A stretch of DNA of 64,000 nucleotides from assembly GCF_026016465.1 (NCBI RefSeq), contig NZ_CP100390.1:1836001-1900000 (forward strand). Reading direction: 5' to 3'. This stretch comes from Alkalimarinus alittae (lineage in GTDB: Bacteria; Pseudomonadota; Gammaproteobacteria; Pseudomonadales; Oleiphilaceae). Positions 51,307-60,306 of the stretch are shown piece by piece (the stretch's first letter is position 1; the number at the start of each line of letters is the position of its first letter). A program made the position numbers and the translations under genes. The notes under the pieces were generated by a model. It did no database searches and was not told the origin of the DNA. It saw only the letters and a list, made by a program, of their open reading frames with translations.

Positions 51307-52569
51307 ATGAACAGTTCAGTAGCTGCATTGGAAAATAATAAAACTAGTCGGTTCAGTATGGCTCAGATAGCCAGAAAATTAGTTTGGCGACAGCTTGAGA
51401 AAATTCATACTGGCTCGATAGTGTTATATGAGCAGGGCGTTAGGCACTCTTTCGGAGAGGCTTTATTACCCGGCGCTGACCTCTACAGCGAAATGCATAT
51501 CCATGATATGAACTGTTATACCGACATTTTAACCGGTGGAAGTATTGGTGCATCTGAAGCCTATATGACCGGAGATTGGACTAGCCCAGACTTAACCAGT
51601 TTGGTCAGAGTCATGGCCAAGAATATGGATATTCTCGATCAAATTGAAGGTGGGTTTGCCTCAATCTCAAAACCCATGCTGAAGTGGTTTCATCGTCATA
51701 ATCAAAATACTGAGAAAGGCTCTAGACGAAACATTGCATCGCATTATGACCTAGGCAATGATTTCTTTAAGGTTTTTTTAGACCCTACTATGATGTACTC
51801 GTCTGGCATTTTTCCTTATGCCGGTGCAACCATGCAAGAAGCCTCCGAAAACAAACTTCGTAGAATTTGTGAAAAGCTGCAGCTCAGCGCAGATGATCAT
51901 GTGGTCGAAATAGGGACAGGTTGGGGAGGGTTTGCCATTTACGCAGCCAAACATTATGGGTGTAAAGTAACCACCACGACCATCTCAGAGCAACAATTTT
52001 TATTAGCCAAAGAGCGTGTTAAAGAAGCAGGTTTAGATGACAAAATAACCTTGCTGATGGAAGATTATCGTAAGCTTGAAGGCACCTACGACAAATTGGT
52101 ATCTATCGAGATGATAGAAGCGGTTGGTTGGCAGTTCTATGACACGTTTTTTGAAAAATGCGCTTCACTATTAAAACCAAACGGTTCTATGTTGATTCAA
52201 GCAATCACTATAGAAGACCAGCGTTATGAAAAAGCTAAGAACGATGTCGACTTTATACAAAAGTATATTTTCCCTGGCAGCTGCATCCCTTCAATTAATG
52301 CATTGAACACGGCTTCAATGAACTCAAGTGATATGAGACTTATTCATCTTGATGATTTTGCAGAGCATTACGCCACAACCCTTCGAACCTGGAGCAAAAC
52401 ACTGGCAGATAACCTCGATAAAGTTCGATCACAAGGTTACAGCGAAGACTTTATTAGAATGTGGTTCTTCTATCTTAGTTATTGCGAAGGCGGCTTTATG
52501 GAGCGCACTATTGGTGTATCTCACCTTGTATTTGCCAAGCCAGACTTTCGTAAAGAAATAATCCAGTAG
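51307..52569 (+). CDS. Cyclopropane-fatty-acyl-phospholipid-synthase-like SAM methyltransferase
   Basis: A 420-residue enzyme predicted to transfer a methyl group from SAM to the double bond of a phospholipid acyl chain. The SAM site is VVEIGTGWGGFAIYAAKHYG (near 199-218), with HYDLGNDFF and KYIFPGSCIPS typical of the CFA family. Compared with E. coli Cfa, the bicarbonate ligand Cys139 is replaced by Ser (S166 in MYSSGIF) and His266 by Gln (Q298 in LIQAI), while the Glu is kept (E271). It may therefore form methylated rather than cyclopropane chains. Its neighbours support lipid modification. Confidence 0.9.
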   Translation: MNSSVAALENNKTSRFSMAQIARKLVWRQLEKIHTGSIVLYEQGVRHSFGEALLPGADLYSEMHIHDMNCYTDILTGGSIGASEAYMTGDWTSPDLTSLVRVMAKNMDILDQIEGGFASISKPMLKWFHRHNQNTEKGSRRNIASHYDLGNDFFKVFLDPTMMYSSGIFPYAGATMQEASENKLRRICEKLQLSADDHVVEIGTGWGGFAIYAAKHYGCKVTTTTISEQQFLLAKERVKEAGLDDKITLLMEDYRKLEGTYDKLVSIEMIEAVGWQFYDTFFEKCASLLKPNGSMLIQAITIEDQRYEKAKNDVDFIQKYIFPGSCIPSINALNTASMNSSDMRLIHLDDFAEHYATTLRTWSKTLADNLDKVRSQGYSEDFIRMWFFYLSYCEGGFMERTIGVSHLVFAKPDFRKEIIQ

Positions 52570-52604
52570 TTGGTTTTAGTACGAACAGATGTAAGGGGTA
52601 GACA

Positions 52605-53144
52605 ATGAAAAACCAACAAACCCAGCACATTGTAATTAACGCCGTATTATTTCAATGTTGTTGGTTTTTAGCCATATTCAGCGAATGGTACTGGGCGGTC
52701 ATGCCATTATTGTTAATGATTCTTCACAACTATTTGATCAGCCCTCGTAAATTGAACGAATTAAAAACCGTTGCGGTTATTGCATTTTCAGGCATCACAA
52801 TAGACACATTGTTTAAAGTTAGCGGCATACACAGCTTTGGTGATGTTCTATTGCTAACAGAAAGAAGTGTACCCATTTGGCTGTGTGTTCTCTGGGTAGG
52901 GTTTGCATTGACGGTTAACCACTCTTTGAACTGGCTGGTAAAGAAAACACCTTTGTTTATTGTTGGGTGCGCAATAGCAGGGCCTATGTCATATAGTGCC
53001 GGGCGAGCCAATGGCGTGATTGATTTTTCGAATCAATCACTAGCCCTTATATCGATCGAGTGGATAGCTATAGCGCTGATTACAATTTACCTTGTAAGGC
53101 CGCAGGCGCTTAACAAGTTTATGGTAAGGAGGGCGGTATTGTGA
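52605..53144 (+). CDS. DUF2878 family membrane protein
   Basis: A 179-residue integral membrane protein with four or five hydrophobic segments, for example CWFLAIFSEWYWAVMPLLLMI, VPIWLCVLWVGFALTV and LFIVGCAIAGPMSYSAGRANG. The GPMSYSAGRANGVIDF stretch is the family hallmark. No reaction is known. It follows the CFA-like gene by 35 bases and overlaps the next gene, which is the recurrent position of this family in such clusters; it may help anchor or supply substrate to the lipid enzymes. Confidence 0.87.
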   Translation: MKNQQTQHIVINAVLFQCCWFLAIFSEWYWAVMPLLLMILHNYLISPRKLNELKTVAVIAFSGITIDTLFKVSGIHSFGDVLLLTERSVPIWLCVLWVGFALTVNHSLNWLVKKTPLFIVGCAIAGPMSYSAGRANGVIDFSNQSLALISIEWIAIALITIYLVRPQALNKFMVRRAVL

Positions 53145-53854
53145 TCCGAACACTTGCGTTTTCTTTTCTAATTTCGATATCAGGTTTTAGTCATGGTAAT
53201 AATATTCTTCAGTTTGAAGGTCGTGCTTATGATGCCGAAACAGAACAGTTTATATATCTTGAAAAACATACCATCACGCTAGACAAAGAGGGCAAATATG
53301 CTTCAAGTAGCGTTCAGTACCTGGATGATAATGGCGATGTATTTGCGTCAAAGCAGGTGAGTTTTGAAGCAAATTCTATTGCTCCCTCGTTTACATTTAT
53401 TGACCACAGAACAAACAGTGAAATCAGCGTTCAGAATAAAGTAGAAAGTATAAAACTCACGTCTAAATTAGGCGCTATTGAAACAACAGAAAGTGTGAAT
53501 ATTGAAACAACAAACGGTTTGGTCGTTGATGCAGGGTTTGATCGTTTTATTTACGAAAACTGGGAAACCTTGCTGCAAAATAAGGATATATCATTCGCAT
53601 TTCTGGCGATATCTCGAGCAATGCTTGTCAATCTTGACGTTAAGGAAAAAAGCCGGACCACTGAAAGTGTTGTATATGTGGTACAACCGAGTAACTTTTT
53701 CTTAAGCTTACTGGTTGACCCCATTGAGTTAACTTACCACATTGAATCACAACGTCTGACTCGTTTTGAAGGCCTGACCAATATTGCCAAGCGCAAAGAT
53801 GGCAGGGTGCAAGGGGATAATTATATTGCAGTTATTCAGTATGAGTATTTTTAG
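53141..53854 (+). CDS. Exported protein of unknown function in the lipid cluster
   Basis: A 237-residue protein I do not recognise. The N-terminus MIRTLAFSFLISISGFSHGN is a likely signal peptide. The rest is predicted mostly beta, with alternating patterns (KHTITLDKEGKYASSSVQYL, RTTESVVYVVQPSNFFLSLL) that suggest a barrel- or sandwich-like lipid-binding fold. The start is GTG 53141, with an excellent AAGGAGG upstream, overlapping the DUF2878 stop. Its place at the end of the array suggests a periplasmic step or lipid carriage; that is inference. Confidence 0.82.
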   Translation: MIRTLAFSFLISISGFSHGNNILQFEGRAYDAETEQFIYLEKHTITLDKEGKYASSSVQYLDDNGDVFASKQVSFEANSIAPSFTFIDHRTNSEISVQNKVESIKLTSKLGAIETTESVNIETTNGLVVDAGFDRFIYENWETLLQNKDISFAFLAISRAMLVNLDVKEKSRTTESVVYVVQPSNFFLSLLVDPIELTYHIESQRLTRFEGLTNIAKRKDGRVQGDNYIAVIQYEYF

Positions 53855-53904
53855 TCTCGACTTTAACTCGTCAGATATTATCAATTGTTCGGAAGAAAAA
53901 CAGT

Positions 53905-54060
53905 ATGCAGCACGATCGTGAAAAACAGCAGACCAAACAAAACTCGAAACAGTCTTTAACGGACAAGGTAAAAAACAAAAGGAGCTTGCCCTGTAGAGGT
54001 TGCCTGCCCAGTTGCATTAATTTTGACCGCTGTGAAGGCCGCCCATGGACACTAGAATAA
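53905..54060 (+). CDS. Small protein with four-Cys motif (51 residues)
   Basis: ATG 53905 to TAA 54060 encodes a 51-residue basic protein. The first 28 residues are Lys/Gln-rich. The rest contains CRGCLPSCINFDRCEGRPW, that is Cys-x2-Cys-x3-Cys-x5-Cys, a likely zinc or iron-sulfur site. GGAAG lies 11 bases before the ATG. It follows the exported-protein gene by 50 bases in the same direction, so it is probably the last gene of the ECF11 array. I do not recognise the family; a missing small gene in most annotations would not surprise me. Confidence 0.7.
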   Translation: MQHDREKQQTKQNSKQSLTDKVKNKRSLPCRGCLPSCINFDRCEGRPWTLE

Positions 54061-54213
54061 ACGAATTTTAAGTCGATATCTTATCAATTTCTGTGTAAAT
54101 AATGTACAGCATCCCTCGACATTTAGCCCTTAACTATCTATAGTGCGCCCCCCTGTGTGTCATAGTCATGCTATTGGTCCACTCTCTTATTCGTTGCTCC
54201 TAGGAATACTTCT

Positions 54214-55818
54214 TTGATATCTACCGCAAACATCACCATGCAGTTTGGCGCTGAGCCTTTGTTTGAAAACATCTCCGCTAAATTTGGTAACGGCAACCGC
54301 TATGGCTTAATCGGGGCTAACGGCTGCGGTAAATCGACGTTTATGAAAATTCTGAGTGGGGCGCTTGTACCTACATCGGGGAATGTCTCGATTACCGCTG
54401 GACAGAAAGTAGGTACCTTGAGTCAAGATCAGTTTGCTTTTGAAGAATACAGCGTAGTAGATGCGGTTATCATGGGCGATGTAGCGCTATGGAAGATAAA
54501 ACAAGAGCGTGAACGTATTTATAGTCTGCCCGAAATGTCTGAAGAAGACGGTATGAAGGTGGCCGAACTTGAAAGTCAGTTTGCAGAAATGGATGGATAC
54601 ACCGCAGAAAGTCGCGCAGGTGAGATACTGCTACATGCGGGCATTGAAGAATCCCTTCACTTTGGTTTAATGAGCCAAGTGGCGCCTGGTTGGAAATTGC
54701 GCGTACTACTAGCTCAAGCATTGTTTGCTAATCCCGATATATTGCTACTTGATGAGCCGACAAACAACCTTGATATACATACAATACAATGGCTTGAGAC
54801 GGTACTGAATCAGCGTAAATGTACCATGATTATTATTTCTCACGATCGCCACTTCCTTAATTCAGTATGTACGCATATGGCTGACATAGATTACGGTGAG
54901 CTACGTATATACCCTGGTAACTATGAAGATTTTATAGCAGCATCCACGCTAATTCGAGAGCAACTGCATACAGAAAATGCCAAGAAAAGTGCTGAAATTG
55001 ATGAGTTGCAAGGGTTTGTTAATCGCTTTTCTGCCAATGCATCTAAGGCAAAGCAAGCAAGTTCTCGTGCCAAGAAGTTAGATAAAATCAAGTTAGACGA
55101 GGTCAAAGCTTCTAGTCGATTGACGCCCTCTATTAGTCTCAAACAAGAAAAGAAATTGCATCGTCAAGCGTTGATTCTAGAAGAGCTGTCTCATGGCTTT
55201 GACGGTGAAACGCTGTTTAGTGGTGGGAACCTAATATTAGAAGCGGGTGCCAAGCTTGCTGTGATTGGCGAAAACGGGGTGGGAAAAACGACGTTTTTAC
55301 GTTGTTTGATGGATGACCTGAAAGCCAATAGCGGCGTTATAAAGTGGTCTGAAAACGCCACGATCGGTTATTGCCCACAAGACAGCACGGCTGATTTCGA
55401 TTCTGATTTGAACCTATTTGATTGGATGTCTCAATGGCGCACGCCGAAGTTTGATGACTTAATGGTGAGGGGAATACTAGGACGTTTACTTTTCACTGCA
55501 GACGATGCCAATAAAAAGGCGAGAGTGTGTTCAGGTGGAGAAAAGAATAGATTGCTGTTTGGCAAGTTGATGATGATGGATACCAATATATTGATCATGG
55601 ATGAACCGACCAATCACCTAGATATGGAAGCAATAGAAGCCCTTAATCTAGCACTAGAAAATTACGATGGTACATTAATTTTCGTTAGTCATGACCGGGA
55701 GTTTGTGTCTTCATTAGCAACCCGAGTGATAGAAATAAAAGACAAAGGCATTGTTAACTTTCAGGGTACTTACGATGAGTACCTCGCAAGCCAAGAAGAA
55801 GCCCTCCGAGTAGCCTAG
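54214..55818 (+). CDS. ybiT: ABC-F family ATPase, YbiT-like
   Basis: Soluble protein with two ATP-binding domains that acts on the ribosome (translation factor of the ABC-F type). Walker A motifs are [10 protein letters not shown] and [10 protein letters not shown]. Walker B motifs are [12 protein letters not shown] and [12 protein letters not shown]. The first signature is replaced by [14 protein letters not shown], as in YbiT; the second is [14 protein letters not shown]. Over 534 residues it aligns by eye with E. coli YbiT. The start is TTG 54214, with AGGA eight bases upstream. Not clearly part of the ECF11 array. Confidence 0.93.
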   Translation: MISTANITMQFGAEPLFENISAKFGNGNRYGLIGANGCGKSTFMKILSGALVPTSGNVSITAGQKVGTLSQDQFAFEEYSVVDAVIMGDVALWKIKQERERIYSLPEMSEEDGMKVAELESQFAEMDGYTAESRAGEILLHAGIEESLHFGLMSQVAPGWKLRVLLAQALFANPDILLLDEPTNNLDIHTIQWLETVLNQRKCTMIIISHDRHFLNSVCTHMADIDYGELRIYPGNYEDFIAASTLIREQLHTENAKKSAEIDELQGFVNRFSANASKAKQASSRAKKLDKIKLDEVKASSRLTPSISLKQEKKLHRQALILEELSHGFDGETLFSGGNLILEAGAKLAVIGENGVGKTTFLRCLMDDLKANSGVIKWSENATIGYCPQDSTADFDSDLNLFDWMSQWRTPKFDDLMVRGILGRLLFTADDANKKARVCSGGEKNRLLFGKLMMMDTNILIMDEPTNHLDMEAIEALNLALENYDGTLIFVSHDREFVSSLATRVIEIKDKGIVNFQGTYDEYLASQEEALRVA

Positions 55819-55851
55819 TTTACATTCAATAGTGCAGCATGGGGGGGTAAT

Positions 55852-56067
55852 TTATACCCACCCCATTCGCCACTCATTCTTATTTTTTAGTTCTCGCCAA
55901 TCAATAGAATATTCATTGTTATTCATAACGGCTTCTACAATGCATTCAGTCACACGTTGGTCTTCATCAAACTCAACCGCCGTGATAACAAAATGCTTTT
56001 CTTTATTGATAACCTTTGTTTTTGTCCACTTGCTTTGAAGTAACGATTTAGGGCTGACATTGTTCAT
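55852..56067 (-). CDS. TIGR02450-type small Trp-rich protein
   Basis: A 71-residue protein with three widely spaced Trp-containing motifs: LLQSKWTKTK, KEKHFVITAVEFD and YSIDWRELKNKNEWRMGW. This is the TIGR02450 pattern of unknown function. GAGGAT lies directly before the ATG. Such genes often accompany photolyase/ChrR clusters in marine gammaproteobacteria, as I recall, which would tie this one to the array just upstream. It converges on ybiT with only 33 bases between stops. Confidence 0.85.
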   Translation of the reverse strand: MNNVSPKSLLQSKWTKTKVINKEKHFVITAVEFDEDQRVTECIVEAVMNNNEYSIDWRELKNKNEWRMGWV

Positions 56068-56170
56068 ATCCTCTGAGACCTGTTAATTTGTCACGCTTGG
56101 CTTAAGTGATGTTAAATCTAAAATACAAGTGGGGCATCTAAGGGTTGATACCCCACTTGATCTTGATAGC

Positions 56171-57937
56171 TTAAAACTCGTCTTCAGCAAAATCCATTAA
56201 CGTAGATTTGCCTGCGGCGACTTCTTTAGCTAAAGCAATCATTTCTGGCTCATAGGAGCGGAAATAGTGATTAGCTGTTTTACGCTTGCTGGAAAGAAAG
56301 GCTTCACTATAATTATTCATCGTTTCAGCGTCTTCTGACTGAGAAGCCATTTTTGCCCACAATACAGCCAGCGTTGTAAGTGCAAACATTCTTAGCAGTG
56401 GCGTGGCCGCTGCCGCAGCTTCTTGTGGGTCTTTGGCTGCTTTTATAATCAGCAAACCTAGTGTTTCTTGCAGTGTTTCAATAAAGCTATTTGCTGAGGC
56501 TAAATGGCCGCTATTGCTGACACCTTCGAGCATGTTTTTCATCTCAGAAAGATAGGTATGAGCTAGTCTTCCATTGTTCAGTGTTAGCTTTCTACCCACA
56601 AGGTCGAGCGCTTGAATGCCATTGGTGCCTTCGTAAATTCTAGGTATTCTGCCGTCTCTTAATAACTGCTCTACCGGCCAATCTTGCGTGAATCCTGCTC
56701 CGCCCATTGACTGTAATGCTTGGTCACAGCTAAAGAAGCCTTCATCGGTTAAGAATGATTTAACGATAGGGGTCATAAGCTGAACGATATCGTCAGAGCG
56801 CTCTCGCTGGCTTGAGTCGGCATGCCCATGGCTTAAATCAAGATGTAGACCCGTCCAGTAAGCCATTGCTCTTGAGCCTTCAATAATCGCTTTTTGTCGT
56901 AATAACATGCGGCGAACATCAGGGTGAACAATGATAGGGTCTGCTTTTTCATTAGGGTATTCAGTACCTGCAATTGAGCGGCTTTGTAGTCTTTCTTTGG
57001 CAAAGGCTAATGAGACTTGGTAACCGGTTTCAGCCAAGCCTAATCCTTGAATACCCACCATTATTCTCGCGGCATTCATCATGGTAAACATGCATTTTAG
57101 ACCCTTGTTAGGCTCGCCAATTAGCCAACCTTTAGCACCTTCAAAGTTCATTACGCAGGTGGCAGAGCCGTTGATACCCATTTTATGTTCGAGGCCACCA
57201 CAAAATGCTGTATTTCTTGTGCCGTCTTCAAGAAACTTTGGCACTAAAAAGAGTGAAATTCCACGGCTTCCCTCTGGTGCATCGGGTAGTTTTGCTAACA
57301 CCAGGTGAACGATGTTATCCACTAGATCCTGTTCGCCACCGGTAATCCATATTTTAGTCCCCGTGATGTCATAACCGTCACCATTGGGTATAGCCTTGGT
57401 GCCAATAAGCCCAAGGTCAGTACCGCACTGCGGCTCTGTTAAGCACATTGTGCCTGTCCACTCACCAGCGATTAATTTAGGTAAGTAAGCATTCTGAAGT
57501 GCCTCGCTGCCATGTTTTGTAAGACAGTCTATAGCGCCGTGAGACAAACCAGGGTACATACCGAATGACAAATTCGTTGAGCAAACCATTTCGTCTACGA
57601 TCATTTTAAGCAAGTGCGGTAAGCCTTGGCCCCCAAAATCGGGTGATGCAGAAAGCCCGCTCCATCCTCCTTGCATATAGGTTTGATAAGCATCTTTAAA
57701 ACCGTCTGGGGTTTTAACTGAATGTGTTGCAGGGTCGTATTGACAACCTTCTCTGTCACCTTGCGTGTTTACGGGAAGCAGAACCTGCTCTGAAAACTTA
57801 GCAGCCTCATCCATTACGGCTCTAAAAAGGTCTTCAGTGGCATCTTCGAACCGCTCACACTCAGCTATTTGATTTGCTTTAAGGGTATCAAATAGCAAGA
57901 AATTCATATTATCTAAAGGGGCTTTATAGTGACTCAC
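56171..57937 (-). CDS. Acyl-CoA dehydrogenase (long form, C-terminal extension; DmdC-like)
   Basis: FAD enzyme that forms the trans-2 double bond in acyl-CoA or a related thioester. Motifs include MCLTEPQCGTDLGL, ITGTKIWITGGEQD, and the catalytic-Glu region RIPRIYEGTNGIQALDLVGR. A C-terminal extension of about 120 residues is typical of the roughly 590-residue subfamily that includes 3-methylmercaptopropionyl-CoA dehydrogenase DmdC; family membership alone does not fix the substrate. I choose GTG 57937 (SHYKAPLDNM), with GAGG six bases upstream. ATG 57958 would add seven residues. The gene stands alone. Confidence 0.9.
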   Translation of the reverse strand: MSHYKAPLDNMNFLLFDTLKANQIAECERFEDATEDLFRAVMDEAAKFSEQVLLPVNTQGDREGCQYDPATHSVKTPDGFKDAYQTYMQGGWSGLSASPDFGGQGLPHLLKMIVDEMVCSTNLSFGMYPGLSHGAIDCLTKHGSEALQNAYLPKLIAGEWTGTMCLTEPQCGTDLGLIGTKAIPNGDGYDITGTKIWITGGEQDLVDNIVHLVLAKLPDAPEGSRGISLFLVPKFLEDGTRNTAFCGGLEHKMGINGSATCVMNFEGAKGWLIGEPNKGLKCMFTMMNAARIMVGIQGLGLAETGYQVSLAFAKERLQSRSIAGTEYPNEKADPIIVHPDVRRMLLRQKAIIEGSRAMAYWTGLHLDLSHGHADSSQRERSDDIVQLMTPIVKSFLTDEGFFSCDQALQSMGGAGFTQDWPVEQLLRDGRIPRIYEGTNGIQALDLVGRKLTLNNGRLAHTYLSEMKNMLEGVSNSGHLASANSFIETLQETLGLLIIKAAKDPQEAAAAATPLLRMFALTTLAVLWAKMASQSEDAETMNNYSEAFLSSKRKTANHYFRSYEPEMIALAKEVAAGKSTLMDFAEDEF

Positions 57938-58161
57938 ATTTAACCTCGTATCTTTCATGGATAGGTCTGAAATAAAAGACCTGTTCAGTAACGTTTAAGA
58001 CTAAATACTCTGTCTTGCGTTAGGTTCTACGTAAACGATGTGCGTTTTGGATCATCTTTTATCAAAAGAAAAGATCCATTGGCATGTAATCGGCGTATAT
58101 ACACTGTTATTGGGTTAACCATAGAGCTATTTATTGAACTAAGTTTCTTAGAGAGTGTGAC

Positions 58162-58557
58162 ATGACAATATTGAGGGTAGTGGGCTGTTTATATATGTTA
58201 TCTGGTGGGTGGTGCGCTTTTGCTCCAGCGTTGGCAGCTGGTTTTTTGGGTTTTTCTTTTACAGGAAATTCCGGTTATGCTGAGTTTTTCGCGGTGTATG
58301 GCGGCCTGCAGGTGGGGCTTGGTTCGGCGCTAGTGATGAGTTCACTTATCGAACGCTATATAGAGGGGGGGCTTTATTTTGCCGCTATTCTCTCAACAAG
58401 CTTATTGATATTCAGAGTTCTAGGTATCGTCTACTATGGTAGTAATGCTGAATTGCTGAGTATGGCGATACTGGAGGCACTTATTGCTGCTGTGTTATGG
58501 ATTGGATGGATAAAGATAAGGCGTCAAGCCGAATTGGACTTTTGTAATAACTGTTGA
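58162..58557 (+). CDS. Small membrane protein (DUF4345-like)
   Basis: A 131-residue protein with four hydrophobic segments (ILRVVGCLYMLSGGWCAF, FFAVYGGLQVGLGSALVM, YFAAILSTSLLIFRVLGIVYY, MAILEALIAAVLWIGWI). The arrangement YGGLQVGLG in the second segment is typical of DUF4345-like proteins. No function is assigned. It lies 24 bases before the sugar dehydrogenase gene and may be co-transcribed with it. Confidence 0.75.
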   Translation: MTILRVVGCLYMLSGGWCAFAPALAAGFLGFSFTGNSGYAEFFAVYGGLQVGLGSALVMSSLIERYIEGGLYFAAILSTSLLIFRVLGIVYYGSNAELLSMAILEALIAAVLWIGWIKIRRQAELDFCNNC

Positions 58558-58581
58558 TTAATTGCTCAGAAAAAAACGGTA

Positions 58582-59724
58582 ATGACGATGGATAAAATGA
58601 TGCGGAAAGTGATTGTTTTGATGTTAATGTTAGTGCTTATTTATCCGCTTACTGGGTATAGTAAATCACTACACAGCGGAATTACTGAGGGCGTTAAATA
58701 CCAAGTAGAATTGGTTAAAGATGGGTTTAGAGTCCCCTGGGCTATGGCGTTTATTAGTGATCATCAAATCCTAATTACAGAACGCAGTGGCACCCTTAAA
58801 TTGTTAGATCTAGCAGATGGGAAAGCTCAAATAGTTGAAGGTGTTCCTCCTGTGTTTGCGAAAGGTCAGGGTGGCTTGCTCGATGTAGCCTTGTCACCAG
58901 GTTATAAAAAAGGGGGCTGGATCTATTTCACCTATAGCAAACCCGCTGATGATAATGGGGTTACGGCCTTTGCTAGAGCAAAATTAAACGGTACTAGCTT
59001 AGAAGGCTGGATTGACTTGCTCGTTACTAAATCTTTATCAGATACCACAAGACACTTTGGCAGCCGTATCGCATTTGATCATAACGGACATGTGTTCTTT
59101 TCAGTTGGCGATCGCGGAGTGCGTCCTAACGGACAAGACTTATCAACCCATGCAGGCAGTGTCATACGCCTCAATTTAGATGGAACGGTGCCAAAAGATA
59201 ACCCATTTATTGAAAATGAAAACGTACTACCCGAAACCTGGAGTTATGGTCATAGAAACCCCCAAGGTTTAAGCTATGATGTTAAAAATAAACGCCTTTG
59301 GCTTATTGAACATGGACCAAGAGGTGGCGATGAGCTTAATCTTATAGAGGCAGGAAAGAACTACGGTTGGCCGGTTATTTCGTATGGCAAAGAGTATTGG
59401 GGGCCTTTAAATGTGGGCGAGGCGACAGCAAAAGAAGGTATGGAACAACCTGTTAAATATTACGACCCTTCAATCGCGCCAGGTAGTTTGTTGCTTTATA
59501 CGGGGGAGGCCTTTCCTAGCTGGCAAGGCGATCTATTTGCCGGGGCGCTTAAGCTACAACATCTTAACCAAATAAAACTGAATAGCGCGGGTGAAGCCAT
59601 CGGAGAAACGCGGTTATTGGCGAGTTTAAACGAACGCATTCGATCGCTCGTTCAAAGCCAGGAAGGCTTTATTTATCTATCTACAGATAGTGGCAAAATT
59701 ATGCGTTTGATTCCTGCGAAATAA
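58582..59724 (+). CDS. PQQ-dependent aldose sugar dehydrogenase (YliI/Asd-like)
   Basis: Periplasmic six-bladed propeller enzyme that oxidises sugars with pyrroloquinoline quinone. A signal peptide (VIVLMLMLVLIYPLTGYSKS) starts the protein. Propeller and active-site motifs are VPWAMAFISD, LLDVALSPGY, RHFGSRIAFD, YGHRNPQGLSYD, EHGPRGGDELN and NYGWPVISYG. The 380 residues fit E. coli YliI. PQQ synthesis genes are not in this window. Several nearby Met codons (58582, 58588, 58597) could be the start. Confidence 0.9.
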   Translation: MTMDKMMRKVIVLMLMLVLIYPLTGYSKSLHSGITEGVKYQVELVKDGFRVPWAMAFISDHQILITERSGTLKLLDLADGKAQIVEGVPPVFAKGQGGLLDVALSPGYKKGGWIYFTYSKPADDNGVTAFARAKLNGTSLEGWIDLLVTKSLSDTTRHFGSRIAFDHNGHVFFSVGDRGVRPNGQDLSTHAGSVIRLNLDGTVPKDNPFIENENVLPETWSYGHRNPQGLSYDVKNKRLWLIEHGPRGGDELNLIEAGKNYGWPVISYGKEYWGPLNVGEATAKEGMEQPVKYYDPSIAPGSLLLYTGEAFPSWQGDLFAGALKLQHLNQIKLNSAGEAIGETRLLASLNERIRSLVQSQEGFIYLSTDSGKIMRLIPAK

Positions 59725-59762
59725 AGCGTGCTTAACCCACTCACATTCACTGAGGTAAAACG

Positions 59763-60263
59763 ATGAAAGTGTATTTCTCACATGGCAAAGAAAGCGGCCC
59801 CTGGGGTAGTAAAATTAAGAAACTCGCAGAGATTGCCAGGCAGCACGGCTGTGCCGTAGATAGCATCGACTATACCGATATGATGGACCCAGATCTGCGA
59901 GTAGAAAGGCTGCTAAGACTGCTTGAATCTGAACAAGGTGATTTTGCTCTAGTCGGCTCTAGTATGGGCGGGTATGTCTCACAGGTCGTTTCTCAGCGGG
60001 TTAATGCCAAAGGGGTTTTTCTGTTAGCGCCCGCCTTGTATATACCGACTTATAAGTGCCAGAGCTATGAGAAAAACGCATCCATTCTAGATATTGTTCA
60101 TGGCTGGTCTGATGATGTAATACCGCCTGAACATTCAATTAGATTTGCCCAAGAAGTGAAATGCTCTCTGCACCTAATTGATGGTGATCACCGACTGAAT
60201 AGTTCTTTAGATACTGTTTCTAAACTATTTGATCAGTTTATTTGCTCAATTTTGGCTGATTAG
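59763..60263 (+). CDS. Small alpha/beta hydrolase (YqiA-like)
   Basis: A 166-residue hydrolase-fold protein. The nucleophile is S67 in VGSSMGGYVS (GxSxG). A catalytic Asp is expected at D117/D118 (HGWSDDVIP) and the His at H143 (DGDHRLN). The N-terminal SHGKESGPWGSKIKKL matches the oxyanion region. It resembles the small esterases of the YqiA/UPF0227 group, but similarity is weak, so only an esterase-type activity is supported. It starts 38 bases after the dehydrogenase gene. Confidence 0.82.
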   Translation: MKVYFSHGKESGPWGSKIKKLAEIARQHGCAVDSIDYTDMMDPDLRVERLLRLLESEQGDFALVGSSMGGYVSQVVSQRVNAKGVFLLAPALYIPTYKCQSYEKNASILDIVHGWSDDVIPPEHSIRFAQEVKCSLHLIDGDHRLNSSLDTVSKLFDQFICSILAD

Positions 60264-60306
60264 ATTTAATTAGACGTGCAATCTCTTAATATTGGAACTC
60301 GCGAAG

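Noticed and set aside
55839-55866. Inverted repeat ATGGGG... between ybiT and the Trp-rich gene
   Set aside because: Stem is imperfect, one arm is coding sequence, and no T-run follows; not reported as terminator.
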